From a virus: a DNA stretch of 64,000 nt. Below, in pieces: positions 37,286-45,539 of the stretch (positions within the stretch are counted from its first letter, which is position 1; each line of letters opens with the position of its first letter). The DNA is taken from IMG/VR virus record IMGVR_UViG_3300050021_000500, positions 1-64,000 of that record, one strand, 5' to 3'. The notes below the pieces were generated by a model, which had not been told where the DNA came from, made no database searches, and saw nothing but the letters and a program-made list of their open reading frames with translations. The position numbers and the translations under genes were made by a program.

Positions 37286-38500
37286 CTATTGCACCGGGTG
37301 GATCGTCGGCACGGTTTCCAATTCATCCTCCACATTGACCGCCATCGGCGGCAACCACTTCAGCACCAGTTTGCGATCCGGCGCCAGCATCCCCACCTTG
37401 GCCTTCGGGCCAGTCCAGAACGAATGCCAGTGCGCGCGCCGGATATGGGCCCGCGGACTGGCATGAGTGCCGTCGCCTGGTTTCCTCTGCTCCTGTTCGC
37501 GGGCATGGCGGATAGCGGCGCCCAGGCGGAAGCCGACATCCCACGCCGCGGGCTTCTCGGCCGGGAACATCCGCATGCCGTCCTTGGTCTTCGTCAGCGT
37601 CGGCTTCGAGGGCCGCAAGCGTCCGGTGTCCCGCTGGCACATCTCGGCGTTGGTCGAGCAGAGGTAGAGGACCAGGCTGATGAGCGGGGCGAGATCGGCC
37701 GCGCCATATTGCATCTCGTGGGCGATGCGGTCCGTCTCCTCGTTGATGGGCGAGTACTTTTCCCGATAGGCGCGATAATCCGCCTCCATGTCGGCAAGCG
37801 CCTCTGGGAGCGACCCGCGCAAGGTCAGGGGGATGATTTTCAGCGCGGATCCTGCGATATCCAGGCCCAGGCGCAAATGATGCTCGCCCTTGTTGACGTA
37901 ATCCAGATGCGCGAAAAATCCGTCGATAGGCTCGCCCGTCGATGAAAGCCTGCGGGCCGGCGTCTCAATGTATACGCACCACTCCGGAATCTGGTGCAAC
38001 GCTTCCACCGGGAGTTGGCCGTCGATTGGCGTCTCCCACAGCGCCTCAAAAATGGTCGGGTCATAACGGTAGATGCCCTGCGTCGTCCGCCATGCGCCGA
38101 AAAGTGCAAGCCCGTGGACGTGGCCGGCGAGGGAAGGGCTGAGTGGGGTGAGCCTCGGGACGGCTCCCGTGGCGCTTTGCTGAACCTGCATGTAGGCGCC
38201 CAGCACCGACACGGGAAGAAAGCACCAGGACGGCCAATCGCTGATACGATTCCGCCGCATCGCATCCAGTGCGCGCCAGGTGTTCGGAGACACCCTAGAA
38301 TAATCGGCGACCATCCGGCAAAGTCGCTCGGCGGTTTCGTCCCGTTTGGGCGGCTTGGGCACCTCGGGTGCGACCGGCCCCGCCTGGAGCGCTTTCCGCT
38401 CCGCGCGCATCTTCGTGCAGGCCGGGCAGAGGCCTCCGATCCACTGCCCGGCTATCGGCTCCATCAGTTTGCAATCAATGCAGCCGTGGCGCTTCACCAT
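37286..38500 (-). CDS. AcrVA2-family protein, candidate anti-CRISPR (404 aa)
   Basis: 404 residues. An N-terminal zinc knuckle (CIDCK ... GLCPACTK) leads to 'QIPEWCVYIETPARRLSSTGEPIDGFFAHLDY' and 'IIPLTLRGSLPEAL'. The C-terminal 'HIRRAHWHSFWTGP' and 'KWLPPMAVNVEDE' with a final 'TIHPVQ' match what I recall of AcrVA2-family proteins. AcrVA2 lowers Cas12a levels by acting on its mRNA during translation; many homologues sit in phages lacking a Cas12a host, so function here is open. ATG after GGAAGG was chosen over one 16 codons upstream. Confidence 0.72.
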   Translation of the reverse strand: MVKRHGCIDCKLMEPIAGQWIGGLCPACTKMRAERKALQAGPVAPEVPKPPKRDETAERLCRMVADYSRVSPNTWRALDAMRRNRISDWPSWCFLPVSVLGAYMQVQQSATGAVPRLTPLSPSLAGHVHGLALFGAWRTTQGIYRYDPTIFEALWETPIDGQLPVEALHQIPEWCVYIETPARRLSSTGEPIDGFFAHLDYVNKGEHHLRLGLDIAGSALKIIPLTLRGSLPEALADMEADYRAYREKYSPINEETDRIAHEMQYGAADLAPLISLVLYLCSTNAEMCQRDTGRLRPSKPTLTKTKDGMRMFPAEKPAAWDVGFRLGAAIRHAREQEQRKPGDGTHASPRAHIRRAHWHSFWTGPKAKVGMLAPDRKLVLKWLPPMAVNVEDELETVPTIHPVQ

Positions 38501-38652
38501 CCACCGCCTTCCCAATCGCTCCAGAAGCCGGGCACCTGGGGGACGCACGCCATCTTGCGCCGTTGCGCCAGATCGCGCAGCCGGACGGCTTGCGCCTCCA
38601 CGATGAGCGCAAGCCGAAATGCGAAGTACCAGAAGAAGTAGGACCGCCGCAT
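38494..38652 (-). CDS. Small membrane-type protein (52 aa)
   Basis: 52 residues beginning with an aromatic hydrophobic segment (SYFFWYFAFRLALIVEAQAV). The stop overlaps the AcrVA2-like start region and the start lies just after the 366-aa gene's stop. Fits the operon spacing. Unrecognised. Confidence 0.5.
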   Translation of the reverse strand: MRRSYFFWYFAFRLALIVEAQAVRLRDLAQRRKMACVPQVPGFWSDWEGGGW

Positions 38653-38654
38653 AA

Positions 38655-39755
38655 TCAGACCTTGATCCGCCGGGTAAACTGGAACGGCCCTGAGGGGATC
38701 GTCACCAGCGCGTGGTACTCGGTCGGGCCGGGTTGGTCTTCGGGATCCATGACCCCATCCTCATCCCGCGTGCAATTGAGAACCTTGCGGAATTCGACGG
38801 TGGACCCATCCGGCAACATCAGACGTGGGTTAGGGAGATTTACTTCCGGGTCCGGAGGGGCCTGCATGTGCTTCCATCGCGCGTATACGGCGGGCGGGAT
38901 GCAATCGACGCCAGAGTCACCGCACGGGCAATCGTTATCCTGGCAGACCACGGAATCCGGGCACTCCGCCGGCAGCCCGGCGGCATCCAGCGCGGCGTTG
39001 GCCATGCGGCTGATGACGGTCTTGCGGCAGAGGAGATCCTCGGCGTACTGCTGCTGGAGTAGCGCGTCACCGGAGGCGGCGACGAATGCGGCGATGGCGT
39101 CGGTCTTGGCTTGCTCCAGAGCAGCGTCAGCCGCGTCCTTGCGCGCTTTCTCTTCGGCGCACTTCCGGGCATAGATCGCGCTCTTCTCTTTTTCGGCCGC
39201 CAGAAACTCCGCGAAGCGGCGCGACGCTTCGGCGACATAAGCTGTCGCCATATCATCCGTCCGGTCGCTGATGTCGGTATAGGCGACGTGGCGGCGATCA
39301 TACTCGGAGGTGACCGGCTTGTCCGACGCCAGGAATTCCCGGATCGCGGCATCGGTCTTATCCACCTTGGCCTGTTCCGCCGCGGCCAATTTCGAGATGC
39401 CGCTCTTGACCAGCGCCAGGATGTCGGCTTGTGCATCCGGGATCAGGGGGATATCCAAGCCGTAATGGCTCCCCGAGGCTCCCTTGTACCACTGCCGGCC
39501 TTCCTCGCAGCCAGCCGCCAGAAGCGCTTTGTACTGCGGGACGGTCACGTTGATGACTTGCGCGTCTTCCTTCCGCGTGGCAGCGGGGCAGAGGTTGAGG
39601 TACGGCATGCCGTCGTCGGTGACCTGCATGAGCGCGAGGTCCTCAGTGGGCACCTCTACACTAATGGATTGTTTGCGCGCTACCGGCTGGCCAGTGGCCG
39701 CCATCTGCGCTCTCTGTGCCTGCTCGGTGAGCAGATAAGTGATCGTTGCTTGCAT
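38655..39755 (-). CDS. Hypothetical coiled-coil protein (366 aa)
   Basis: 366 residues after AAAGGAGCAACACC. The N-terminal domain (residues 1-100) is mixed; residues about 115-255 form a long charged coiled coil (AIREFLASDKPV, RRFAEFLAAEKEK, AEEKARKDAADAAL). A Cys-rich 'CQDNDCPCGDSGVDC' patch then precedes a beta-rich end. Layout suggests an oligomeric scaffold or DNA-associated protein. No family recognised. Confidence 0.72.
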   Translation of the reverse strand: MQATITYLLTEQAQRAQMAATGQPVARKQSISVEVPTEDLALMQVTDDGMPYLNLCPAATRKEDAQVINVTVPQYKALLAAGCEEGRQWYKGASGSHYGLDIPLIPDAQADILALVKSGISKLAAAEQAKVDKTDAAIREFLASDKPVTSEYDRRHVAYTDISDRTDDMATAYVAEASRRFAEFLAAEKEKSAIYARKCAEEKARKDAADAALEQAKTDAIAAFVAASGDALLQQQYAEDLLCRKTVISRMANAALDAAGLPAECPDSVVCQDNDCPCGDSGVDCIPPAVYARWKHMQAPPDPEVNLPNPRLMLPDGSTVEFRKVLNCTRDEDGVMDPEDQPGPTEYHALVTIPSGPFQFTRRIKV

Positions 39756-39827
39756 GGTGTTGCTCCTTTGGGCTGTGCCCGACGCCTCACGGCGTTTCGT
39801 CCCCGGCCCAGGGGGACTCGTCAGGGG

Positions 39828-40094
39828 CTATGCGGCACAGGCGAGCGCGATCCAATCCGCTCCGACCTGCACGCGCCTGGTGCTCGCGTGGTACCACGTC
39901 GGCCAGCGATAGGCCGAGGGGTGCCGTACGATGGTCTTGCCGCTCGGGGTCGTCCAGTAGTAGGACTCGCCGGCCGTGCGCGGTGCGAGCGCGATGCCGG
40001 GGATAACCTCGATGTGGATGTTGGCTTGGGGCTGGTTTGCCGAGCGCAGGATCGCGCGGCGAATGGTGGGGGTAATCGTCGAATTATTGGTCAC
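39828..40094 (-). CDS. Hypothetical protein (88 aa), first gene of leftward operon
   Basis: 88 residues rich in aromatic and Thr residues (ESYYWTTPSGKTIVRHPSAYRWPTWYHAS). Promoter-proximal gene of the 36-40 kb leftward operon, opposite the repressor-like gene. Unrecognised. Confidence 0.65.
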   Translation of the reverse strand: MTNNSTITPTIRRAILRSANQPQANIHIEVIPGIALAPRTAGESYYWTTPSGKTIVRHPSAYRWPTWYHASTRRVQVGADWIALACAA

Positions 40095-40168
40095 TGTGTG
40101 ACTCCTTTTTGCGGCCGATGGCCGCGGGGTGCTTCTGGCCGGGTGTCCCGGTCCCTTATTGCATTTTC

Positions 40169-40198
40169 AGAATATCAGCTTCCGGCACACTTTGTCAA
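40169..40198 (-). promoter_or_regulatory. Leftward promoter opposite the repressor-like gene
   Basis: On the minus strand TTGACA, 18 bases, TATTCT. It overlaps TTGTCA on the plus strand, which may serve as a -35 for the divergent gene with TATTTT 17 bases on. The two divergent promoters share DNA, a classic switch arrangement. Confidence 0.55.
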
Positions 40199-40246
40199 GC
40201 ACAAAATTAATAATTATTTTTGCCTCTCCTGGCCTATACTGGGGGC

Positions 40247-40564
40247 ATGGCCAGGCCATCCACCCTCACCCCCGCGCAGCTCGCCAAAATCCACGCCATG
40301 GGCCGGCGCGGCGTCCTCCAGCGGGATATCGCGCAGGCGGTCGGGCTGACGGCCCCGCGCATCTCCCAGATCCTGGCCGGCACCGGGAAACGGGCCAAGC
40401 GCGGCGGTGCGGCGGCGGTCGAGCGTGATCGGGCCATCCGGCTCGCGGCGGCGATAGTTCCAGTCCGCGACCTGGCGGACCAGCACCACCTCACCCGAGC
40501 CCGGATCTACCAGATCCTCGCCCCTCACGCCGCCGCAGCCAGGCGCCCCGCCATCCGGTCGTAG
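40247..40564 (+). CDS. Double-HTH repressor-like protein (105 aa)
   Basis: 105 residues with two helix-turn-helix units: 'LAKIHAMGRRGVLQRDIAQAVGLTAPRISQILAG' and 'VPVRDLADQHHLTRARIYQILAP'. The linker is basic (GKRAKRGG). It faces the leftward operon across overlapping promoters, so it is the best lysogeny or immunity repressor candidate in the window. Its 3' end overlaps the convergent frameshifted gene by 40 bases. Confidence 0.7.
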   Translation: MARPSTLTPAQLAKIHAMGRRGVLQRDIAQAVGLTAPRISQILAGTGKRAKRGGAAAVERDRAIRLAAAIVPVRDLADQHHLTRARIYQILAPHAAAARRPAIRS

Positions 40565-41038
40565 ACGGCGCAGAGTACGGCCTTCCTCACTGCCGGCGGC
40601 TCCGGCGCCAGCGCCGACTCGATGGCCGCCAGGACCTGTTCGCTGACTTCCCGGCCGCGGTTGTAAGGCCCGAATAGCCGGCTCACGCAAAATCAAGGCC
40701 CACTCGGAACCCACAGCCAGCGCCCGCGCGATCTCCCGCCAGTCTCTGGCCACCCGGTCGTAGCGCCACAGAATCCAGAGATTCTCCCGCTCCCGGTTGC
40801 GTTGGCGCCAAGTGCCTTGCGGGCCGGCAAACTCCAGCGCGGCGGGATGCTCTCGGAGTTCGGCGGCTAGAATCTGGCCGCCCGGCTGAAATAGGGCGCC
40901 GTGGAAGCCCGCCGCGCTCCAGGCGTCTGGTTCGACCTGGGTGAGCATTCGGACGTGGGTGAATTGCCGCCGGTTCTCAGGGCACGTATTCGGTAATCGG
41001 ATCATTTTGTCGATTTCGGTGATATTGTTGTTTTGCAT
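40525..41038 (-). pseudogene. Frameshifted hypothetical gene
   Basis: The 5' part (MQNNNITEIDKMIRLPN ... 'LWILWRYDRVARDWREIARALAVGSEWALILREPAIRAL') reads well to about 40690. The natural continuation 'VSRLFGPYNRGREVSEQVLA' and 'ESALAPEPPAVRKAVLCAVYDRMAGRLAAAA' is in another frame ending at 40525; the first frame runs on as Gly/Arg nonsense. Either one broken gene or two overlapping genes with a GTG start at 40686. Function unknown. Confidence 0.5.
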
Positions 41039-41465
41039 GATCGCCACCTCATTGGCGTCCTGCTGGGGTCCGTGCTGTTGATAGCAGCGCGGGCCCCGCT
41101 TCGTTTTCGATATTCCACCCAAACAGGCATTCGGTCAAGCGGGTAGTGTACCGGGTGGGGTGTACCAGGTACGTACTCCCGGTGCTGGGTTGGTTTTAAA
41201 AGAAACGAACAAAAAGAGGGAAGGGATCTTCTCTCATCATCTTCGGGGTTGGATTGGAAATGATAATGATGAGAGAAGAGCGCCCCCTCTTTCTTCTTAT
41301 TACTTCTTCTTCTGTCCGACGCGCGCGTTCCTTATATATAGGGCCGGAGAAAGCGTTCTGTACAATTTGAAATCGGACTTCGTACGAAGTGGAAAAGGGT
41401 CTGTACGAAGTCCCTTATTTTTTCTCTTGACGATTAGCATCAATCGGACGTACTATACCGATTGG
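41039..41465. promoter_or_regulatory. Operator-rich gap upstream of the replication-region operon
   Basis: No gene is convincing here. The gap holds a 13-bp perfect inverted repeat, CTTCTCTCATCAT at 41228-41240 with its complement at 41266-41278. It also holds a 14-bp palindrome ACTTCGTACGAAGT at 41377-41390 with a further half-site GTACGAAGT just downstream, plus GGTACGTAC near 41170. The spacing before a promoter and replication-initiator-like gene suggests operators or an origin. Confidence 0.5.
41427..41456 (+). promoter_or_regulatory. Promoter of the rightward 41.5-58 kb operon
   Basis: TTGACG, 18 bases, TACTAT, ending 10 bases before the first start codon, so transcripts would have a very short leader. 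The ACGAAGT half-site lies directly upstream, convenient for repression. Confidence 0.5.
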
Positions 41466-41651
41466 ATGTCTACCCCCACCAAACACCCAAAACGCCGCTG
41501 GAGGAAAGTTCCCCTGGCGGAGCGCCGGCGCCTGATGGCGGAGCTGAATCAGATCCGTACCGATCGCGCCACAGCGCGCAAATTGGCCGAAGCCCTAGAG
41601 CGCGTGCGAGCGGCGGGGTATGAAGTGAAACAGGAAGGGGCGGCGAGTTGA
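41466..41651 (+). CDS. Small basic helical protein (61 aa)
   Basis: 61 residues, basic ('TKHPKRRWRKVPLAERRRLMAELNQIRTDRATARKL'), helical. First gene after the rightward promoter; may be a DNA-binding regulator. No HTH can be named with confidence. Confidence 0.6.
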   Translation: MSTPTKHPKRRWRKVPLAERRRLMAELNQIRTDRATARKLAEALERVRAAGYEVKQEGAAS

Positions 41652-41691
41652 GAACTTCGAAATCTGCTTCCGATAACAAACGGACTTTCGG

Positions 41692-41982
41692 ATGTCGGAT
41701 GCGGATGACGAATATTATGTCAACTTTTGGCGCAATATCCGTTACCAGAAGCATTGGCCGCGCGAGACCGCCTCCCAATGCTTTCTCGTCGCTGCTTCTA
41801 TCTTGGCGGAACGGAGCAGCAATAAGCCAACGCGCTGGAGAGACGACGCGACCTACCTTGATTGTGCCGTAGAACCCCTCCAAGCGCAAACCTTTTCTAA
41901 TGGTCCTGAAAGGAGTTTGCATTCCCATGAGTTCCAAGAGATCCATTGCGCCTGTACGCCCCCGCTACAGCGTCCGCACTGA
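41692..41982 (+). CDS. Possible hypothetical protein (96 aa)
   Basis: 96 residues beginning MSDADDEYYVNFWRNIRYQK. The first 65 look protein-like (ASQCFLVAASILAERSS); the last 20 overlap the next gene in another frame and look random. No good ribosome-binding site. Could be a decayed gene. Confidence 0.35.
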   Translation: MSDADDEYYVNFWRNIRYQKHWPRETASQCFLVAASILAERSSNKPTRWRDDATYLDCAVEPLQAQTFSNGPERSLHSHEFQEIHCACTPPLQRPH

Positions 41983-42175
41983 CGGCCCCGCGGGTATCGA
42001 AGAAATCGGCATCGGCACCGACCTGAACGCGGAGATCGCGTTCGCCCGAAGGCATCACGGCGCCACCCGGCAGAAAACCTGGATCTGGGACATCCGCACG
42101 GGTATGACGGTGCATCGGATCGAGCGCGGTGAGGCCACACAGCAGTTTTTCCCAGCGCGAGGAGCCACCATATGA
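41927..42175 (+). CDS. Hypothetical protein (82 aa)
   Basis: 82 residues starting MSSKRSIAPVRPRYS after AAAGGAG. 'EEIGIGTDLNAEIAFARRHHGATRQKTWIWDIRTG' suggests a small alpha/beta fold. Stop overlaps the 31-aa peptide start. Unrecognised. Confidence 0.62.
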   Translation: MSSKRSIAPVRPRYSVRTDGPAGIEEIGIGTDLNAEIAFARRHHGATRQKTWIWDIRTGMTVHRIERGEATQQFFPARGATI

Positions 42176-42267
42176 CGACGTTGGCGGTGGAAAACTTAAA
42201 TATTGGAAACAAAGCACTTATTTTTAAAAGCGTATCTGTACAGACGCTTTTGGGGCCAAGTAAATGA
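42172..42267 (+). CDS. 31-aa peptide before the replication gene
   Basis: 31 residues (MTTLAVENLNIGNKALIFKS ...). Overlaps the stop before it and the start after it (ATGA), so it probably couples translation. The DNA holds a 10-bp palindrome TCTGTACAGA, resembling CTGTAC motifs in the upstream operator region. Confidence 0.4.
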   Translation: MTTLAVENLNIGNKALIFKSVSVQTLLGPSK

Positions 42268-43568
42268 GCGAATTCACGACCCACAAAGAGCTGATGTTGG
42301 CTATGGGGTCCACCAGCGGGACCTACGATCCCACGGCTCCGGAGTGGTATATGCGGCTCATGACCAGCCGCGATCCGGTGGAGCAGGTGATGGGATGGCT
42401 CCAATACCGAACGATTAGGTACCCGATCCACACCCCGTATGCTTCGGACGAATTGGGACGGGTGCTGACGCTGAAAGATGTCGCAGCATTCTTTAAGTGG
42501 ACGACGCGGCATACCCAGAGGGTCTGGGCGCGCATCGAGGCGAAACACTACGCCCGAAAGACCGAAGGCAAACTCTGGCTACGGGCCGATTTCAAGGTCA
42601 AGTACCCGATCCTCACTGAAGACGCGCCCACCGCGAATGTCGTCTCAATCAACCCTACCGAATCCTACCTGGACTCCCTGGCGCCGTACCTGCGCGAGCA
42701 GGTGGCCCAACTCCCGGCCGGCCGCATCGCGGAGCTGGCAGCCCGTTGGACGGCATGGGACCATGCCCGCAAGGATGTGGAGGCGGACGCTATGCAGGCC
42801 GCCCGCGAGAAGATGAAGCCCTACGAGACAGCGCTCTACGGCGAGTACAAGGTCACCGTAAAGAGCCTTCCGGAACGTCAAGAGAGGCGCGCCAAAACGG
42901 CCCACGTCAAGGTGCAGATCGACCTTTTCGACTTCTCGCCACTCCCTCAGAATTCAGCAGTCCAAGATTCGGCGGCCCTAAATCCACTCGGCGCAGAGCA
43001 GGTCTATACCTCCTCGGCTCCCGCTCCCCGCCGTAGGACCGTCGATACCCCTCCAGTGGCCCCAAATCCAAATACTCAGGAGCGAGTTACCAAGGCACCC
43101 AAAGCACCCAAAACCTCCAATAAACGAACTCCTGAGCATGGGGCCACTGAGAAATCTTCCACCATGGGGCGGAGCACCGGCGGAAGCTCGCCTCAGGCGG
43201 GAATCTCGAAGGTCCGGGAGGAAGCGGCGGCCGACTTCCACGACGTGCTGGCTATTCGATTCCACGATGTGGGCGCTGGCATACCGAGCAGAAAGCATAC
43301 CGATCCCCTTTTTGACGCCCTGGGATCGGCCACCGGAGATTTTCTGGACTGGCTTTCGCCGCTTGAATTACAGAGCCGCAAGCCGCGGCACGGCGGAGTG
43401 CTCCCGTCGCTGCTCGAAGAGTTCCAGAAACTGGCGACCATGGGGCCCCGCAGGCCGCTAGCCATGGCCGCTCAGGCAGAGACGCAGCCGAGGGCACGCA
43501 AGCTCGGTTTCGCGGAGGGAGTCATGGCCGAGGCGGAGAGACGCCTCAAAAAATACGGGAGGATCTGA
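42264..43568 (+). CDS. Replication-initiator-like protein with N-terminal winged helix (434 aa)
   Basis: 434 residues. Residues about 60-115 are a winged helix ('LGRVLTLKDVAAFFKWTTRHTQRVWARIEAKHYARKTEGKLWLRADF'). The middle is helical ('EQVAQLPAGRIAELAARWTAWDHARKD'), then a Pro/Thr/Lys-rich linker and a C-terminal helical domain. This layout is like phage and plasmid initiators or DnaD-like primosome proteins. It follows an operator/origin-like region and precedes a possible loader. No polymerase or helicase is visible, so initiator is an inference. Confidence 0.5.
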   Translation: MSEFTTHKELMLAMGSTSGTYDPTAPEWYMRLMTSRDPVEQVMGWLQYRTIRYPIHTPYASDELGRVLTLKDVAAFFKWTTRHTQRVWARIEAKHYARKTEGKLWLRADFKVKYPILTEDAPTANVVSINPTESYLDSLAPYLREQVAQLPAGRIAELAARWTAWDHARKDVEADAMQAAREKMKPYETALYGEYKVTVKSLPERQERRAKTAHVKVQIDLFDFSPLPQNSAVQDSAALNPLGAEQVYTSSAPAPRRRTVDTPPVAPNPNTQERVTKAPKAPKTSNKRTPEHGATEKSSTMGRSTGGSSPQAGISKVREEAAADFHDVLAIRFHDVGAGIPSRKHTDPLFDALGSATGDFLDWLSPLELQSRKPRHGGVLPSLLEEFQKLATMGPRRPLAMAAQAETQPRARKLGFAEGVMAEAERRLKKYGRI

Positions 43569-44116
43569 TGCTCGATACGCCGCGGGTCTTGGAACTGCTC
43601 GGAGGTCTCACGTTGCTAAACTTCTTCCCCTCCGACGTAGGTTCCCGGTTGGAACTCGCAAAGTTGGTCGGGCGCATGGCGGCCTCGGAAGATCAGGTCG
43701 AATGGTTGGTCCATCGGACCTTGGGCCTGTGCAATGAGTGGCCGGGTCCGTTGGTACTCCGGCAGATTTTCTGCGCCAGGTTTCGGCCACAGGACGGGAT
43801 CGAAGCCGGAAGTACGGCGGCATTCCCGGATGGTCCGCCACCGGAGAGAAGGATTGAGGCTCCATCCTATGCCCAGTTGCCGCCCGGGCGTAAAGTGAGT
43901 GCCGATCCTGAATTGGATCGCTTGGTCTGCGAACTGGCGAGGGGAAAAGATCTCAACGCGGTCGTGCGGATAGAGCGAAAGCCGTTCACTGATGCGGATA
44001 TGGAGGAATTGCGGCGGCGCCGGCGGGAATGGCTGCAAGAGGAGCGCCGCCGCGACCCGATCGTGAACCCGTTGACCGAGGCGGATATCCTAACTGCCGG
44101 GGGGAGACCTCGATGA
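43568..44116 (+). CDS. Hypothetical protein, possible replication partner (182 aa)
   Basis: 182 residues, start directly after the initiator-like stop. Helical N-terminus ('VLELLGGLTLLNFFPSDVGSRLELAKLVGRMAASEDQVEWLVHRTL'), short 'WPGPLVLRQIFCARFRPQDGIEA' motif and charged C-terminal helix. The 'WPG...LR..FC.RF.P.DG' stretch recurs in phage proteins beside initiators, from memory. Loader role is speculative. Confidence 0.55.
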   Translation: MLDTPRVLELLGGLTLLNFFPSDVGSRLELAKLVGRMAASEDQVEWLVHRTLGLCNEWPGPLVLRQIFCARFRPQDGIEAGSTAAFPDGPPPERRIEAPSYAQLPPGRKVSADPELDRLVCELARGKDLNAVVRIERKPFTDADMEELRRRRREWLQEERRRDPIVNPLTEADILTAGGRPR

Positions 44117-44319
44117 TTGAGCCCCTTCGCCCCACCGAAAGGTACATTGAGCGCCGGGTTGAGTTCCACGAATCGGGCGCCGAGTTTTACCGCCAACATC
44201 AGCAGAGCGTGCTTGAGGCCTGGTCGCGGCAGATGGCCGCAGACTGGCGCCGGAAGTTGCCCCAAGAACCGCGGCCAGCACATGACGGTAAGATGCTTGC
44301 CGCCGGGGAGGCTGCCTGA
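44113..44319 (+). CDS. Small hypothetical protein (68 aa)
   Basis: 68 residues starting MIEPLRPTERYIERRVEFHE, helical. Ends in 'HDGKMLAAGEAA'; this ending recurs as HDGKMLATGETT at 47515, and its DNA continues into the same TGATGCCCCGCC junction as at 45.3 kb. ATGA overlap with the gene before it. Confidence 0.6.
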   Translation: MIEPLRPTERYIERRVEFHESGAEFYRQHQQSVLEAWSRQMAADWRRKLPQEPRPAHDGKMLAAGEAA

Positions 44320-44378
44320 TGCCCCGCCCAGCCAAATGCATCACGATTCTTCGGGCGGGGAAACCGGGGAAACGATGA
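44319..44378 (+). CDS. Possible 19-aa peptide
   Basis: 19 residues starting MPRPAKCITILRAGK, overlapping the stop before and the start after. The MPR(P/R) start matches the MPRRSTS starts at 45.3 and 45.5 kb, so it is likely a truncated copy of that gene-start segment. Confidence 0.3.
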   Translation: MPRPAKCITILRAGKPGKR

Positions 44379-45049
44379 GCGTCCAAGTGTTCTTTGCATT
44401 TTCCAGTGGCCTGTCACGGCCATTGCGCTGCCCGAAGGGCACGTTCGTAAGCATCCTGGCTGCGGTGGCCGAGACGGAACGACGGCTCGGGATCGAGCCC
44501 GGAAAGGAGGGCTGGCACTGGAGTCCGCGCGATAAGGCTCTGGCGGCAATAGAGGATGACAAGTACCTCTGCCAGACCATCGAGCAACATAACGCGTGGG
44601 TACGCCGGCTCTACGAACAGTTCGGCGAATGGGGACGCAAGCCGATAAAGGGCGGTGACTGTATCACGCCCGAGCAAGCACAGTCGTTCTGGCACGCCCT
44701 GGTGGAACTGTTTGTCCCAACTGATCGATGGACGGGCGACTACTATCGCACCCGCATGGACAGCCTCTACAACGTCATGCGGGGGCGAGAGTCGGAAGGT
44801 ATGTCGTTCGACGAGAAGCCGTTGGCCCCAAAGCAAGCGGGCAACGTGATCCGATTGTTTGAGCAATACCTCGATCCCGATGATTTGCGGCTAGACGTGC
44901 CCGTGGGCCACGACGCTCTGTACAGTTCGAGTGACGGAGGCTATGACTGGTGCTCCACCCACGGTCCGATCCACAGCGACGACCTGCCAGCGCACAGCCG
45001 GAAACGCTGCGAACTCGGCAAGGAGCTGAGAGAGGAGTACCGTTCATGA
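44375..45049 (+). CDS. Hypothetical protein (224 aa)
   Basis: 224 residues. 'VQVFFAFSSGLSRPLRCPKGTFVSILAAVAETERRLG', a central 'FGEWGRKPIKGGDCITPEQAQSFWHALVELF', and a C-terminal 'YDWCSTHGPIHSDDLPAHSRKRCELG' with possible zinc ligands. No family recognised. Confidence 0.65.
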   Translation: MSVQVFFAFSSGLSRPLRCPKGTFVSILAAVAETERRLGIEPGKEGWHWSPRDKALAAIEDDKYLCQTIEQHNAWVRRLYEQFGEWGRKPIKGGDCITPEQAQSFWHALVELFVPTDRWTGDYYRTRMDSLYNVMRGRESEGMSFDEKPLAPKQAGNVIRLFEQYLDPDDLRLDVPVGHDALYSSSDGGYDWCSTHGPIHSDDLPAHSRKRCELGKELREEYRS

Positions 45050-45327
45050 AATATCGGAGTAAAACGAAACGCCCGTCACCGAAAGAGCAGGAGCAAGCCT
45101 GCGAGATCTGGAACCTAAAGTATCCAATCGGCACGCCAGTGACCGTGGAAATGGATTCTGGCGAGATCCGCGCCACTACGACGCGCTCTGTCGCCTGGAT
45201 GTTGGGGGCCGAGCCATCACGCAAGGACCCCGGCCACTCGGCGGTGGTTCTGATGGATGGAATCTCGGGATGCTATCTGGTGTCACGCGTGAGAGCCAAG
45301 GTCAACGCCGCCGGGGAGGTTGCCTGA
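45046..45327 (+). CDS. Small phage beta protein (93 aa)
   Basis: 93 residues. 'CEIWNLKYPIGTPVTVEMDSGEIRATTTRSVAWMLG' then 'HSAVVLMDGISGCYLVSRV' matches a widespread phage hypothetical protein (HPVGT.V....GE...T.TRSEAW.LG...AVV...GISGCY). Function unknown. Ends NAAGEVA in the recurrent junction. Confidence 0.75.
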   Translation: MKYRSKTKRPSPKEQEQACEIWNLKYPIGTPVTVEMDSGEIRATTTRSVAWMLGAEPSRKDPGHSAVVLMDGISGCYLVSRVRAKVNAAGEVA

Positions 45328-45539
45328 TGCCCCGCCGATCTACCTCCGGGGAAGAAGAGCCGCGCTGGATGCGGCCGAGCATGGATTTCCACTTTCGCGG
45401 ACGATGCTTGCGTGTGTTCTGGCGCGGGGTGAAAGGGGTTCGGCACCCACTGCCGTATGCGTGGCACAAATGGGGCTTCTACGCTTTTGGGGTGGCGCTG
45501 ATCGGGTTCATGTACTGGCCAACGACGGAGGCAAACTGA
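45327..45539 (+). CDS. Small membrane-associated protein (70 aa)
   Basis: 70 residues: MPRRSTSGEEEP start, basic middle, one C-terminal hydrophobic span (WGFYAFGVALIGFMYW). Its start segment is copied at the next gene. Possible inner-membrane protein. Confidence 0.58.
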   Translation: MPRRSTSGEEEPRWMRPSMDFHFRGRCLRVFWRGVKGVRHPLPYAWHKWGFYAFGVALIGFMYWPTTEAN

